From Kineococcus aurantiacus (GTDB lineage Bacteria; Actinomycetota; Actinomycetes; Actinomycetales; Kineococcaceae): a stretch of DNA of 64,000 nt. Shown here piece by piece: positions 9,813 to 18,026 of this stretch (positions are counted from its first letter, which is position 1; each line of letters opens with the position of its first letter). A program made the translations under genes and the position numbers. Under the pieces are notes generated by a model. That model worked only from the letters and a program-made list of their open reading frames with translations, was not told where the DNA came from and ran no database searches. The DNA lies in contig NZ_JACCBB010000001.1 in the NCBI RefSeq assembly GCF_013409345.1, positions 3,100,001 to 3,164,000 on the forward strand. The letters are read 5' to 3'.

Positions 9813-11024
9813 TCACCGGGGCGGCCCGGCGGCCCAGCGCATCGAGAACGCCCCCGCCAGCCCGTGCCGCGCGGGGGTCGCCAGCACGGCCCGCAGGAGG
9901 CTGTCGCGCACCCCGCGCGGCACGGCGGGCACCGGCCGGCCCAGGCGCGTGTTGGCCCCCGCCTGCCACGCCGCCCGGCGGGCCGTGGCCAGCCGGCGCC
10001 GCTGGAAGGCCACCAGCTCGGGCACGCCGGCGAGGTCGCGGCCCCCGCCGGTGCGCAGCTCCCGCACGAGCAGCGGGGCCAGCTCGCGCGCGTCCAGCCA
10101 GCCCAGCGTCATGCCCTGCCCGCCGATGGGGCTGATCTCGTGCGCCGCGTCCCCCAGGACGACCCGGCGCGCGTGGACCATGCGCCCGGCGATCCGCCGG
10201 CGGACGGTGAAGGCGCTGACCATCGAGCGGGTGCCGACGTCGAGCACCGCGCCGGTGCGTCGGGCGACGACGTCGGCCAGCCGCTGCGCCTGCTCCTGCC
10301 GCCCCGGCGTCGGCACCGGTCCGCGCCCGGTGTGCGCGACCCAGCGGCGCACCCCGCCGGGCAGCGGGAACGACTCCACGACGCCCTCGGGTTCGAGGTG
10401 GACCACCGCCGTCCCGGCGTCGGCGGTCGTGTCGGCGAAGTCGCCCATGAGGTAGCTGTCCGGGTACCGGTGCACCGGGGCCGCGGTCCCGGTGAGCGCG
10501 CGGTCGTCGCCGTGCGCGCCGCCGGCCGCCACGACGACCCGCGCGGTCCACGTCTCCCCGTCCGTCCCCGGGACCCCCTCGGCGCCGGTGGGACGCACCA
10601 GGACGTGCACCGGTCCCGGGCCCGCGTCGTGGACCTCGACCACCTCCCGCCCCGGGCGCAGCGCCCCGGGGGCCAGCTGCGCGAGACGTCCGCGCAGCAC
10701 CGCCTCGGTGCGCTGCTGCGGCAGCGTCAGCACGAACGGGTTCTGCGGCCAGGCCCGCTCGAAGGTCAGCGAGCCCAGCAGCCGGCCCCGGCTGCGCGCC
10801 TGGCCGGTGTGCACCCGCACCCCGGCGTCCACGACCGCCTCGCGCACGCCCACCGCCCGCAACGCCTCCAACGCGGGCGGGTGCAGCCCGATGGCCCGCG
10901 AGTGGGTGCTGGGCTCGGGCCGGCGCTCCAGGACGGCGACGTCGACGCCGTGCTGGGCCAGCAGCGCGGCGAGGAAGAGCCCCGTGGGCCCCCCGCCGAC
11001 GACGAGCACCTCGCAGGCCGGCAC
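9813..11024 (-). CDS. FAD-dependent monooxygenase / oxidoreductase of the type III PKS operon
   Basis: 403 aa flavoprotein of the p-hydroxybenzoate-hydroxylase / geranylgeranyl-reductase fold. The N-terminal Rossmann motif is VLVVGGGPTGLFLAALLAQ, followed by VLERRPEPS. The second FAD-binding motif is VVLGDAAHEISPIGGQGMTL. Likely role: NAD(P)H-dependent hydroxylation or redox tailoring of the polyketide made by the upstream type III PKS. The start is GTG, one base after the TGA of the methyltransferase gene, so this is the third gene of a tight PKS-methyltransferase-oxygenase operon. SrsABC-type phenolic lipid pathways have the same three activities, but the exact product here is unknown. Confidence 0.85.
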   Translation of the reverse strand: MPACEVLVVGGGPTGLFLAALLAQHGVDVAVLERRPEPSTHSRAIGLHPPALEALRAVGVREAVVDAGVRVHTGQARSRGRLLGSLTFERAWPQNPFVLTLPQQRTEAVLRGRLAQLAPGALRPGREVVEVHDAGPGPVHVLVRPTGAEGVPGTDGETWTARVVVAAGGAHGDDRALTGTAAPVHRYPDSYLMGDFADTTADAGTAVVHLEPEGVVESFPLPGGVRRWVAHTGRGPVPTPGRQEQAQRLADVVARRTGAVLDVGTRSMVSAFTVRRRIAGRMVHARRVVLGDAAHEISPIGGQGMTLGWLDARELAPLLVRELRTGGGRDLAGVPELVAFQRRRLATARRAAWQAGANTRLGRPVPAVPRGVRDSLLRAVLATPARHGLAGAFSMRWAAGPPR

Positions 11025-11025
11025 G

Positions 11026-11757
11026 TCAGCCCACCCCGTCGGGGGCGGGCCCGTCGTCGAGGAGCAGGTTGCGGGCCGGCCACGGCCGCTCGACGCGCCA
11101 CCCTGGACCGGCCGCCGCGGCCAGCTCGGCGGGGGTGTAGCTGCGCCGGATCGAGGTCAGCCCGTCCTCGTGGACGAACGAGCCCGACGCCAGCGGCCGG
11201 GTCCCCACCCGGAACAGCCGGTAGGCCCAGGCGCCGCGGGCGATGTCGCTGTGCGCGACGCGGGCGCGGGCCAGCGCCCGCGAGTCCGCCAGCAGCGCGC
11301 GCAGGGCGGCCTCGTCGAGGTGGTGCAGGACGTGGTTGGACACGACGACGTCGAAGCGGCGGCCCTCGGCGACGAGGTCGCCGCTGCCGGCGCACCGGAA
11401 CCCCACCCCCGGCACCGGCGGCTGCCGGGTCGCCCAGGCGTGCGCGCGCGGGTCGGGGTCGATGCCGGTGACCTCCACGCGGCGCCCGTCGCGGCGGGCC
11501 CAGCGGGCCAGCGCCCGCGCCAGGTCGCCCCCGCCGGAGCCGACGTCGAGGACCGTCGTGACGCGGTCGGCGCGCAGCAGGGGCCGCACGTGCCGGCGGT
11601 AGGCCCACTGCCAGCCGGCCACGACGGCGTTGACGGCGCGGAACTGCGCGTAGGTGCGTTCCAGCGCGGCCAGGTCGCAGCCGGGGTCGTCCATGAGCTC
11701 GACGGCGGTGCGGTCGCGCACGGTGAGGTCGGGGACGGCGAGGCCGGGCACCCTCAC
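11026..11757 (-). CDS. SAM-dependent methyltransferase of the type III PKS operon
   Basis: Class I methyltransferase of 243 aa. Motif I is TTVLDVGSGGGDLARAL, motif II VTGIDPDPRA, and the post-motif VVVSNHVLHHLDEAALRALL. The C-terminal half (GSFVHEDGLTSIRRSYTPAE) is shared with small-molecule C/O-methyltransferases found next to type III PKS genes. I chose the GTG at 11757, which overlaps the PKS stop by 4 bp (GTGA). A longer upstream reading frame would sit wholly inside the PKS gene. Predicted to methylate the polyketide, probably a phenolic hydroxyl or ring carbon. The target is not deducible. Confidence 0.85.
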   Translation of the reverse strand: MRVPGLAVPDLTVRDRTAVELMDDPGCDLAALERTYAQFRAVNAVVAGWQWAYRRHVRPLLRADRVTTVLDVGSGGGDLARALARWARRDGRRVEVTGIDPDPRAHAWATRQPPVPGVGFRCAGSGDLVAEGRRFDVVVSNHVLHHLDEAALRALLADSRALARARVAHSDIARGAWAYRLFRVGTRPLASGSFVHEDGLTSIRRSYTPAELAAAAGPGWRVERPWPARNLLLDDGPAPDGVG

Positions 11758-12929
11758 CGGGCGCCCGACAGCTCGAGGTCCGCCGCGGTCGGCGCGGTCC
11801 CGGCCGCGGTGACCGGGGAGCCGACCCGGGTGAACAGGCCCGACTCCACGGTCAGGCCGGGCCCGAAGGCCATGGCGCACACCCGCTCACCCGCCCCGGC
11901 CCGCGCGAGGACGTCGCGCAGGACGAACAGGACGGTGGCGCTGCTCATGTTGCCGAAGTCGCGCAGCACGTCGCGGGAGGGGCCCATCTGCTCGGCCGTC
12001 AGCCCCAGCGCCGTCTCCACCTTGTCGAGGATGCTGCGCCCGCCGGGGTGGACGGCCCAGTGCTCGACGCCGCGGTGGGTGCCGCGCAGGGAGGCGTCCC
12101 GGGCCAGCAGCGGGGTCAGCGCGGACTCCACGTGCTCGTCGATGATGTGCGGGACGTAGGAGCCGAGCACCATCTCGAAGCCGTGGTCGCCGATGCTCCA
12201 CGCCATCGCCTCCTCGCCCACGGGCGTCAGCAGGGTGGCGAAGTCGTCCAGCTGCAGCGCCGGGGCGGGCCCGAGGTCGCGGCCGGTGACGACCGCGGCG
12301 GCGGCGCCGTCGGCGAACAGCGAGGCCCCCACGACGGTGTCCTGGTCGTCGCGCACGCGCACGTGCAGCGTGCACAGCTCGGCGGCGGCGACGAGGACGA
12401 CGGCTTCGGGGTCGGCGCGGCAGATCGCGGTGGCCTGCCGCAGCGCGGGGAAGGCGGCGTAGCAGCCCATGAACCCCACGTGGGTGCGCTGCACGGACGG
12501 CTGCAGGCCGAGGGCGCGCACGATCCGGTAGTCCGGCCCGGGGGAGTGGAAACCGGTGCAGGAGGCGGTGACGACGTGGGTGACGTCCCCGGGCCCGACC
12601 CCGGCGCACCCGGCCAGGGCGGCCCCCGCCGCCTCGACGAACAGCCGGTCGGCCTCGCGGGCGTAGACGGCGTTGCGCACCCCGGTGCCCGGGTCGAGGA
12701 TCCGGCCGGTGGCGGGGTCGAGGAAGGCGGTCGCCGCGGTGGCGCCGGGGGCGAGCTCGGGCAGCACGGTGTGGCGGCGCTCGATCCCGGAGGCGTTGAA
12801 CGCCGCGGCCGCCAGCCGCGCCCCGAGCCGGCTCAGGCCGGGCTGGGCGGTGAAGAGGTCGCGCACCTGCCGCTGGTCGAGGGCGGTGGGGGGGACGGCG
12901 ACCTCGATGGACCGCACGGTGACTGCCAT
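11754..12929 (-). CDS. Type III polyketide synthase
   Basis: Chalcone-synthase-like homodimeric ketosynthase of 391 aa that extends an acyl-CoA starter with malonyl-CoA and cyclises the product. The full catalytic triad is visible: Cys124 in TASCTGFHSPGPD, His294 in HWAVHPGGRSIL and Asn327 in FGNMSSATVLFVL. The C-terminal GFGPG-like loop reads AFGPGLTVESGLF. Length is standard. ATG at 12929 starts MAVTVRSIEVAVPP. It heads a three-gene operon with a methyltransferase and an FAD oxygenase. Starter and chain length cannot be read from the sequence; an alkylresorcinol, alkylpyrone or quinone precursor is plausible. Confidence 0.94.
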   Translation of the reverse strand: MAVTVRSIEVAVPPTALDQRQVRDLFTAQPGLSRLGARLAAAAFNASGIERRHTVLPELAPGATAATAFLDPATGRILDPGTGVRNAVYAREADRLFVEAAGAALAGCAGVGPGDVTHVVTASCTGFHSPGPDYRIVRALGLQPSVQRTHVGFMGCYAAFPALRQATAICRADPEAVVLVAAAELCTLHVRVRDDQDTVVGASLFADGAAAAVVTGRDLGPAPALQLDDFATLLTPVGEEAMAWSIGDHGFEMVLGSYVPHIIDEHVESALTPLLARDASLRGTHRGVEHWAVHPGGRSILDKVETALGLTAEQMGPSRDVLRDFGNMSSATVLFVLRDVLARAGAGERVCAMAFGPGLTVESGLFTRVGSPVTAAGTAPTAADLELSGAR

Positions 12930-12991
12930 GGCCTCATCAGACGCCAGCCCCGACCGGTGCGCGACGCGGGGTCGAACGACCGGCCCGGCGG

Positions 12992-13768
12992 CTACCCCGG
13001 CGGCTGCCCCGGCGGCTGCCCCGGCAGGGTCGCGCGCGAGCACCGCGTGACGTACTCCAGCTCCAGCGACCCCGTCGCGGCCAGCCGCGCCCGGGCCTGC
13101 GCCCGGACGTCGGCGAGGACCTCCTCGCGCCGCTGCGGGCTCAGGGCGATGACCCACGACCGCGAGCGCGTCAGGTCCAGCAGCGACTCCACCGTCACGG
13201 GGTCCGACCAGCGCACGTCGTAGCGCTCCACCGGGCCGAAGGGGGGACCGACGCGGGGGGCCAGGCTGCCGAGCTGCTCCTCCCCGGGGCCGGGCAGCAG
13301 CCGGTCCAGCTGCGCGATCCAGTCGACGCCGGCGTCGCGCACGTTCCACAGCAGCCCCAGCCGGCCGCCGGGCCGCAGCACGCGCGCGACCTCGGGGGAG
13401 GCGGTGGCGGGGTCCACCCAGTGCCAGGCCTGCGCCATGAGGACGACGTCGACGCTGCCGTCGGGCAGCGGGATCGACTCCCCGGTCCCGTCGAGGACCT
13501 CCACGCCGGGCAGGACCTTCGCGAACTGCTCGCGCATCCCCGCCGCGGGCTCGACGGCGACGACGTCGAGGCCGCGGGCCACGAGCGAGCGCGTCAGCTT
13601 CCCCGTCCCGGCGCCCAGGTCCAGCACCCGGCGCGCGCCCGCGGGCAGCAGCCAGTCCAGGGCCTCGGCGGGGTAGCTGGGGCGCGCGCGGTCGTAGACG
13701 TCGGCGACGGCACCGAAGGACCGGGCGCGGTCGCCGACCCGGTCTCCGGTGGTCGGGGGCTGGCTCAT
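12992..13768 (-). CDS. Class I SAM-dependent methyltransferase
   Basis: 258 aa methyltransferase of the Methyltransf_11/UbiE-like group. It starts MSQPPTTGDRVGDRARSFG (ATG 13768; an ATG at 13777 is the alternative). It contains YDRARPSYP, motif I RRVLDLGAGTGKLTRSLV, DVVAVEPAAGM and VVLMAQAWHWVD, the last being typical of the family that acts on small molecules of unknown identity. The C-terminus ends with a short tandem GQPPGQPPG encoded by a repeated CCCCGGCGGCTG unit. It is upstream of and co-directional with the PKS operon, but 62 bp separate them, so co-transcription is possible but not shown. Confidence 0.82.
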   Translation of the reverse strand: MSQPPTTGDRVGDRARSFGAVADVYDRARPSYPAEALDWLLPAGARRVLDLGAGTGKLTRSLVARGLDVVAVEPAAGMREQFAKVLPGVEVLDGTGESIPLPDGSVDVVLMAQAWHWVDPATASPEVARVLRPGGRLGLLWNVRDAGVDWIAQLDRLLPGPGEEQLGSLAPRVGPPFGPVERYDVRWSDPVTVESLLDLTRSRSWVIALSPQRREEVLADVRAQARARLAATGSLELEYVTRCSRATLPGQPPGQPPG

Positions 13769-13848
13769 GCCCGCCATGATGCCGCCCCCGTGCCGCCCGC
13801 TCCGCGGTCCCCGGGCAGGGCCCCGTCCGTGGGTAAGCTCACCCCGCC

Positions 13849-14775
13849 ATGCCTGTCGAAGATGAGGTCCAGCCCTTGAGCGGACCGGCGCCCGTCGCCA
13901 CCATCGTGCTGCCCTGCTACAACGAGGAGGCGCACGTCCTGCTGGAGGTCCAGCGCATCACCAAGGTGATGGACGACGACGGCATGCCGTACGAGCTGCT
14001 CGCCATCGACGACTGCTCCACCGACGACACGTTGAAGGTGCTGCGCTCGGTCGAGGCCGACTACCCGCACCTGCGCGTCGTGGGCTTCCGCCGCAACGGC
14101 GGCTCCGGCACGGTCCGCCGCATCGGCACCCAGATGGCCCGCGGCGAGATCGTCGTGTGGACCGACGCGGACATGTCCTACGAGAACGAGCGCATCCCCG
14201 AGCTGGTCCGGGTCCTGCTCGAGGACGACTCCTACGACCAGGTCGTCGGAGCGCGCACCACCGAGGAGGGCACCCACAAGGCGCTGCGGGTGCCCGCGAA
14301 GTTCGTCATCCGCAAGGTCGCCGAGGTCCTGGCCCGCCAGCGCATCCCGGACCTGAACTCGGGGCTGCGGGCGTTCCGCAAGTCGGTGTCGCTGCCGTAC
14401 CTGCGGCTGCTGCCGGCCGGTTTCTCGTGCGTCACGACGATCACGCTGTCGTTCCTGTGCAACCAGCACGACATCAAGTACGTGCCCACCAGCTACGCCA
14501 AGCGCGCCGGGACGTCGAAGTTCCACTTCACCAAGGACGCCTACCGCTACATCCTGCAGGTGCTGCGGATGATCATGTACTTCGAGCCGCTGCGGGTGCT
14601 CATGCCGCTGGCGCTGTTCCTGTTCGGCCTCGGTTTCGTCAAGGGCGTCGTCGACATGTTCCGGCACGCCTTCTACTTCCCGGCGAACACGGTGCTGCTG
14701 CTGGTGTCCGGGCTGCTCATCGGGGCCGTCGCGCTGCTGGCCGACCTCGTCGTGCGCTCGCGGGACAGCGCGTGA
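13849..14775 (+). CDS. Family 2 glycosyltransferase with C-terminal membrane anchor
   Basis: 308 aa GT-A fold enzyme resembling dolichol/polyprenyl-phosphate mannose or glucose synthases. The nucleotide-sugar site begins ATIVLPCYNEEAHV; IDDCSTDDTL and the metal-binding WTDADMSYENERI follow. Two hydrophobic helices near the C-terminus (LMPLALFLFGLGFVKGV and TVLLLVSGLLIGAVALLADL) would anchor it in the membrane. Likely forms a polyprenyl-phosphate-sugar or extends a lipid-linked glycan. ATG start; the stop overlaps the next gene by 4 bp, so this is the first gene of a three-gene glycan operon. Confidence 0.88.
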   Translation: MPVEDEVQPLSGPAPVATIVLPCYNEEAHVLLEVQRITKVMDDDGMPYELLAIDDCSTDDTLKVLRSVEADYPHLRVVGFRRNGGSGTVRRIGTQMARGEIVVWTDADMSYENERIPELVRVLLEDDSYDQVVGARTTEEGTHKALRVPAKFVIRKVAEVLARQRIPDLNSGLRAFRKSVSLPYLRLLPAGFSCVTTITLSFLCNQHDIKYVPTSYAKRAGTSKFHFTKDAYRYILQVLRMIMYFEPLRVLMPLALFLFGLGFVKGVVDMFRHAFYFPANTVLLLVSGLLIGAVALLADLVVRSRDSA

Positions 14776-16766
14776 ACGCCCCTGCGCGCCGCCGGGTGGC
14801 GGTGGTGGGCCCGGCCCACCCCAGCAAGGGCGGGATCGCCGTCCACACCACCGAGCTGGCCCGGCACCTGGCGCAGGACCCCGCCGCGGACGTGCGGCTG
14901 GTCTCCTGGAGCAAGCTCTACCCCGAGCGGCTCTACCCCGGCGAGGTGCAGCTGCCCGACGCCGTCCCCGAGGTCCCCGAGTTCGAGCCCACCCTGCGGC
15001 CGCTGTCGTGGTCCTCGCCGGCCTCGTGGTGGTCCACGGGCCGCCACCTCGCCGAGGCCGACCTCGTCGTCCTGGCCCACGTCGTGCCGCTGCAGGTCCC
15101 GGCGCTGCTGACGGTCCTGGCGGCGATGCGGTCGGCGCGCTCGGCCGCCCGCACGGTCGTCGTGGCGCACAACGTCCTGCCGCACGAGCCGAACCCCGGC
15201 GACGAGCTGCTCGTGCGCCGGCTGTTCGCCGCGGTCGACGGCGTCGTCGTGCACTCCGACGCCCAGGCCGCCCTGGCCCACGCCCACGGCGCCCGCCGCG
15301 TCGTGCAGGCCGACCTGCCGCCGCACCTGCCCGGCGGGCCGCGGGTCGACGCCCCCGCGGGGTCCCGCGTCCCCCGCGACGGCGGGGTCCGGCTCCTCAG
15401 CCTGGGCGTCGTGCGCGAGTACAAGGGCCTGGACCTGCTGCTCGAAGCCCTCGCCGAGGTCCACCAGCGCGGTTTCGACGCGCGGCTGACCATCGCCGGG
15501 GAGCTGTGGGGGGCCGCCGGCCGCCGCGTCCGCGAGCTCGCCACCGCCCCCGGCACCCGCGGGCACGTGCAGCTGCGCGAGGGCTACGTCCCGGCCTCCG
15601 AGATCGCCGGGCTCATGGCCGCCCACGACGCCGTCGTCCTGCCCTACCGGTCCGGGACGGCGTCGCAGAACGCGCTCCTCGCCTTCGCCCACGGCCTGCC
15701 CGTCCTGGCCACCCGCGTCGGGTCCTTCCCCGCGCAGGTGCGCGACGGCGTCGACGGCGTCCTCGTCGAACCCGGCAGCGCGCAGGCGCTCGCCGAGGGC
15801 GTCCTGCGGATGGCCGACGGTGGCCTGAAGGCCTTGCGGGACAACGTGCAGGCCCCCGACCTGGACGCCCCCTGGGACGCCTACGCCGCCGCGCTCGACG
15901 AGGCCGCCGCGGGCGGGACGGCCGCCGCCCCGCCCGGCGGGAAGCTGCTGGCCGTCGCCAAGCGCGGCGCCGAGCACGCCCTGTGGGCGCGCGTCGGCGT
16001 CCAGCGCCGCGTGGGCGAGCGGCTCGCGCAGCGCCGCCTCGGCCTGGCCCCCGCGGACCGGCCCGTCCCCTCCGGCGTCCCCCGCACCGGCGTCCTGCAC
16101 GACACCGCCGAGGTCGCCGACGCCGTCGCGCAGACCGCCCGGCTGCGGCTGCCCGCGCACCCGGACGCCCCGAAGAACTGGGACGCCCTGGGCGCCGTCG
16201 CGGCCGTCCTGACCCTCGCCGACGACGGCTCCCGCACCGCCCGCGTCCTGGACGCCGGCTCGGCCCGGTACTCCCCGGTGCTGCCGTGGCTGCGCCTGTA
16301 CGGCCTGGGCCGCGAGAAGGGCTCCCTGGCGGGCATCAACCTGGAGTTCGGCGCCACCGTCCACCGCGACGGCGTCGAGTTCCGCCGCGGCGACGTCACC
16401 GACACCGGCCTGGCCGACGCCTCGCTGGACGCCGTGACCTGCATGTCCGTCATCGAGCACGGGGTCCCCGTCGAGGCCTTCCTGGCCGAGACCGCGCGCG
16501 TCCTGCGCCCCGGCGGCGTCCTGGCCCTGTCCACCGACTACGACCAGGACCCGCCGGACACCACGGGCGTCACCGCCTACGGCGCCCAGGTGAAGATCTT
16601 CTCCCCGGCCGACCTGCGCGACCTCGTGGCCGTGGCCGCCCGCCTGGGCCTCGACCTCGTCGGCGAGCTCACCGACGAGGTCCTGGCCCACCCCGAGCGG
16701 CCCGTGCACTGGAAGCGGACCGGGCTGGACTACACGTTCGTCCTGCTGACGTTCGTGCGGCGCTGA
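14772..16766 (+). CDS. Fusion protein: GT4 glycosyltransferase + class I methyltransferase
   Basis: 664 aa two-domain protein. Residues 1 to about 390 form a GT4 (GT-B fold) glycosyltransferase: VAVVGPAHPSKGGIAVHTTE at the N-terminus, LLSLGVVREYKGLDLLLEAL in the nucleotide-sugar half, and LPYRSGTASQNALLAFAHGL near the E-x7-E region. A Gly/Ala-rich linker leads to a methyltransferase (about residues 430-664) with TARVLDAGSARYSPVLPWLR, VEFRRGDVTDTG and VTCMSVIEHGVPVEAF. The frame is open across the junction with no frameshift sign. Probably adds a sugar and methylates the same glycan. The GTG start overlaps the GT2 stop (GTGA). Confidence 0.87.
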   Translation: MNAPARRRVAVVGPAHPSKGGIAVHTTELARHLAQDPAADVRLVSWSKLYPERLYPGEVQLPDAVPEVPEFEPTLRPLSWSSPASWWSTGRHLAEADLVVLAHVVPLQVPALLTVLAAMRSARSAARTVVVAHNVLPHEPNPGDELLVRRLFAAVDGVVVHSDAQAALAHAHGARRVVQADLPPHLPGGPRVDAPAGSRVPRDGGVRLLSLGVVREYKGLDLLLEALAEVHQRGFDARLTIAGELWGAAGRRVRELATAPGTRGHVQLREGYVPASEIAGLMAAHDAVVLPYRSGTASQNALLAFAHGLPVLATRVGSFPAQVRDGVDGVLVEPGSAQALAEGVLRMADGGLKALRDNVQAPDLDAPWDAYAAALDEAAAGGTAAAPPGGKLLAVAKRGAEHALWARVGVQRRVGERLAQRRLGLAPADRPVPSGVPRTGVLHDTAEVADAVAQTARLRLPAHPDAPKNWDALGAVAAVLTLADDGSRTARVLDAGSARYSPVLPWLRLYGLGREKGSLAGINLEFGATVHRDGVEFRRGDVTDTGLADASLDAVTCMSVIEHGVPVEAFLAETARVLRPGGVLALSTDYDQDPPDTTGVTAYGAQVKIFSPADLRDLVAVAARLGLDLVGELTDEVLAHPERPVHWKRTGLDYTFVLLTFVRR

Positions 16767-16772
16767 GGGCCG

Positions 16773-17723
16773 GTGCTCTCCCGCGCCCTGGGGGTCCTGC
16801 GCTCACCCGTGCTGCGGGTCGGGTTCCTCGTGGTGGCCCTGGCCCTCGCGGTCGCGTACGTCGTGCGCGACCGCGCCGCGATCGCCGACGCCTGGTCCCG
16901 CCTCGACGCGGTGTCGGTGCTGCTGGCGCTCGTGCTGTCGCTGGCCAACGTCGCGCTGTCGGGCGCGTCCTGGCGCGCCGTCCTGGCCGACCTCGGCTCC
17001 CCGCTGCCCGTCGCGGCCGCCGCCCGGGTGTTCTTCGTCGGCCAGCTCGGCCGGTACATCCCCGGCACCGTCTTCCAGTTCGTCGCCCAGGCTGAGCTGG
17101 CCCGCGACCACGGCGTGCCGCGCCGGCGCACCGGCTCGGCGCTGGCGGTGGCGCTGCTGGTGTCCATGACGACGGCGTCGCTGCTGGTCACCGGGGTCCT
17201 GCCGCTGGCCCTGCACGGCCGGCGCCTGCCCGGCTGGGAGTGGACCGGCTGGCTGGGCTGGCTCACGCCGCTGCTGCTGGTGCTGCTGGTCCCGCGGGTC
17301 ATCAACCCGCTGCTGCGGGTGCTGCTGCGGCTGGCCCGGCAGGAACCCCTGGAGCACCGCGTCACCCTGCGCGGGCTGCTGGCCTCGGCGGGCTGGGCGC
17401 TGGCGTCCTGGCTCGCGGTGGGGCTGCAGGTGTTCGTCCTGACCCGCGCCGTCGGCGTGGACTGGTCGGCGCCCTCGACCCTGGCCCTGGCCGTGGGCGG
17501 GTACGCGCTGGCCTGGACGGTCGGGTTCCTCGTCGTCCTGGCCCCGGCCGGGGCGGGCGCGCGCGAGCTGGTGCTGGGCGCCGTCCTCGCCCTGGCCACC
17601 GGGTCCGGCGCGGCGGCCGTCGTGGTGCTGGGCTCGCGGGTGCTGCTGACGGTCTCGGACCTGCTGCTGGCCTTCACCGCCCTGGCCGGGCACCGCGCCC
17701 GCGCCGGCCGCACCCCGTCCTGA
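16773..17723 (+). CDS. LPG-synthase-TM / UPF0104 family flippase-like protein
   Basis: 316 aa integral membrane protein with about 8 TM helices. The diagnostic segment is FFVGQLGRYIPGTVFQFVAQ followed by AELARDHGVPRRR, which matches the membrane domain of lysylphosphatidylglycerol synthetase and the AglD-like family. It has no C-terminal aminoacyl transfer domain, so it is not MprF. Members beside glycosyltransferases are thought to help move or modify lipid-linked sugars, and position as gene 3 of this operon (6 bp after the fusion gene) fits that. GTG start. A tandem repeat array follows 20 bp after the stop. Confidence 0.83.
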   Translation: MLSRALGVLRSPVLRVGFLVVALALAVAYVVRDRAAIADAWSRLDAVSVLLALVLSLANVALSGASWRAVLADLGSPLPVAAAARVFFVGQLGRYIPGTVFQFVAQAELARDHGVPRRRTGSALAVALLVSMTTASLLVTGVLPLALHGRRLPGWEWTGWLGWLTPLLLVLLVPRVINPLLRVLLRLARQEPLEHRVTLRGLLASAGWALASWLAVGLQVFVLTRAVGVDWSAPSTLALAVGGYALAWTVGFLVVLAPAGAGARELVLGAVLALATGSGAAAVVVLGSRVLLTVSDLLLAFTALAGHRARAGRTPS

Positions 17724-17743
17724 CCCAGGAGCGCTCGACCCCC

Positions 17744-17891
17744 GAAGTGCTTGATCACCGAAGTGCTTGATCACCGAAGTGCTTGATCACCGAAGTGCTT
17801 GATCACCGAAGTGCTTGATCACCGAAGTGCTTGATCACCGCGGGCGTCCCCACCTCCCCGTGATCAAGCACTGCCGTGATCAAGCACTTCC
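17744..17891. repeat. Six tandem copies plus two inverted copies of a 16-bp repeat
   Basis: The unit GAAGTGCTTGATCACC is repeated six times head-to-tail with no spacer (17744-17839). After a 20-nt GC-rich loop, two reverse-complement copies follow (17860-17875 and 17876-17891), so the tract can fold into a long hairpin. It fills most of the 303-bp gene-free gap between the flippase-like gene and the ABC importer operon. The remaining 17892-18026 should hold the importer promoter, but I see no convincing -35/-10 pair. Related elements lie at 32010-32095 and 49500-49533. Copy number is likely to vary between strains. Confidence 0.93.
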
Positions 17892-18026
17892 GGGCCCCAT
17901 AGGCAGGTGTCGATCTGATCACGAAGAGCAGCGGCACCGGGTTCTCGATTGGTGCTCGCCCGCGGTTCTCGGCAGGGTGAGGCGCCGGTACCCGTCCTGG
18001 ACCCCGACCGACCGGAGCTGATCGCC

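Noticed and set aside
16773-17723. MprF lysyl-phosphatidylglycerol synthase
   Set aside because: Only the membrane domain is present; the C-terminal aminoacyl transferase domain is absent.
17744-17839. Tandem array as a CRISPR
   Set aside because: Repeats are 16 bp with no spacers between them and no cas genes nearby.
17815-18021. Small plus-strand ORF running through the repeat array
   Set aside because: It exists only because repeat units lack stop codons; no ribosome site, no coding character beyond the repeat.
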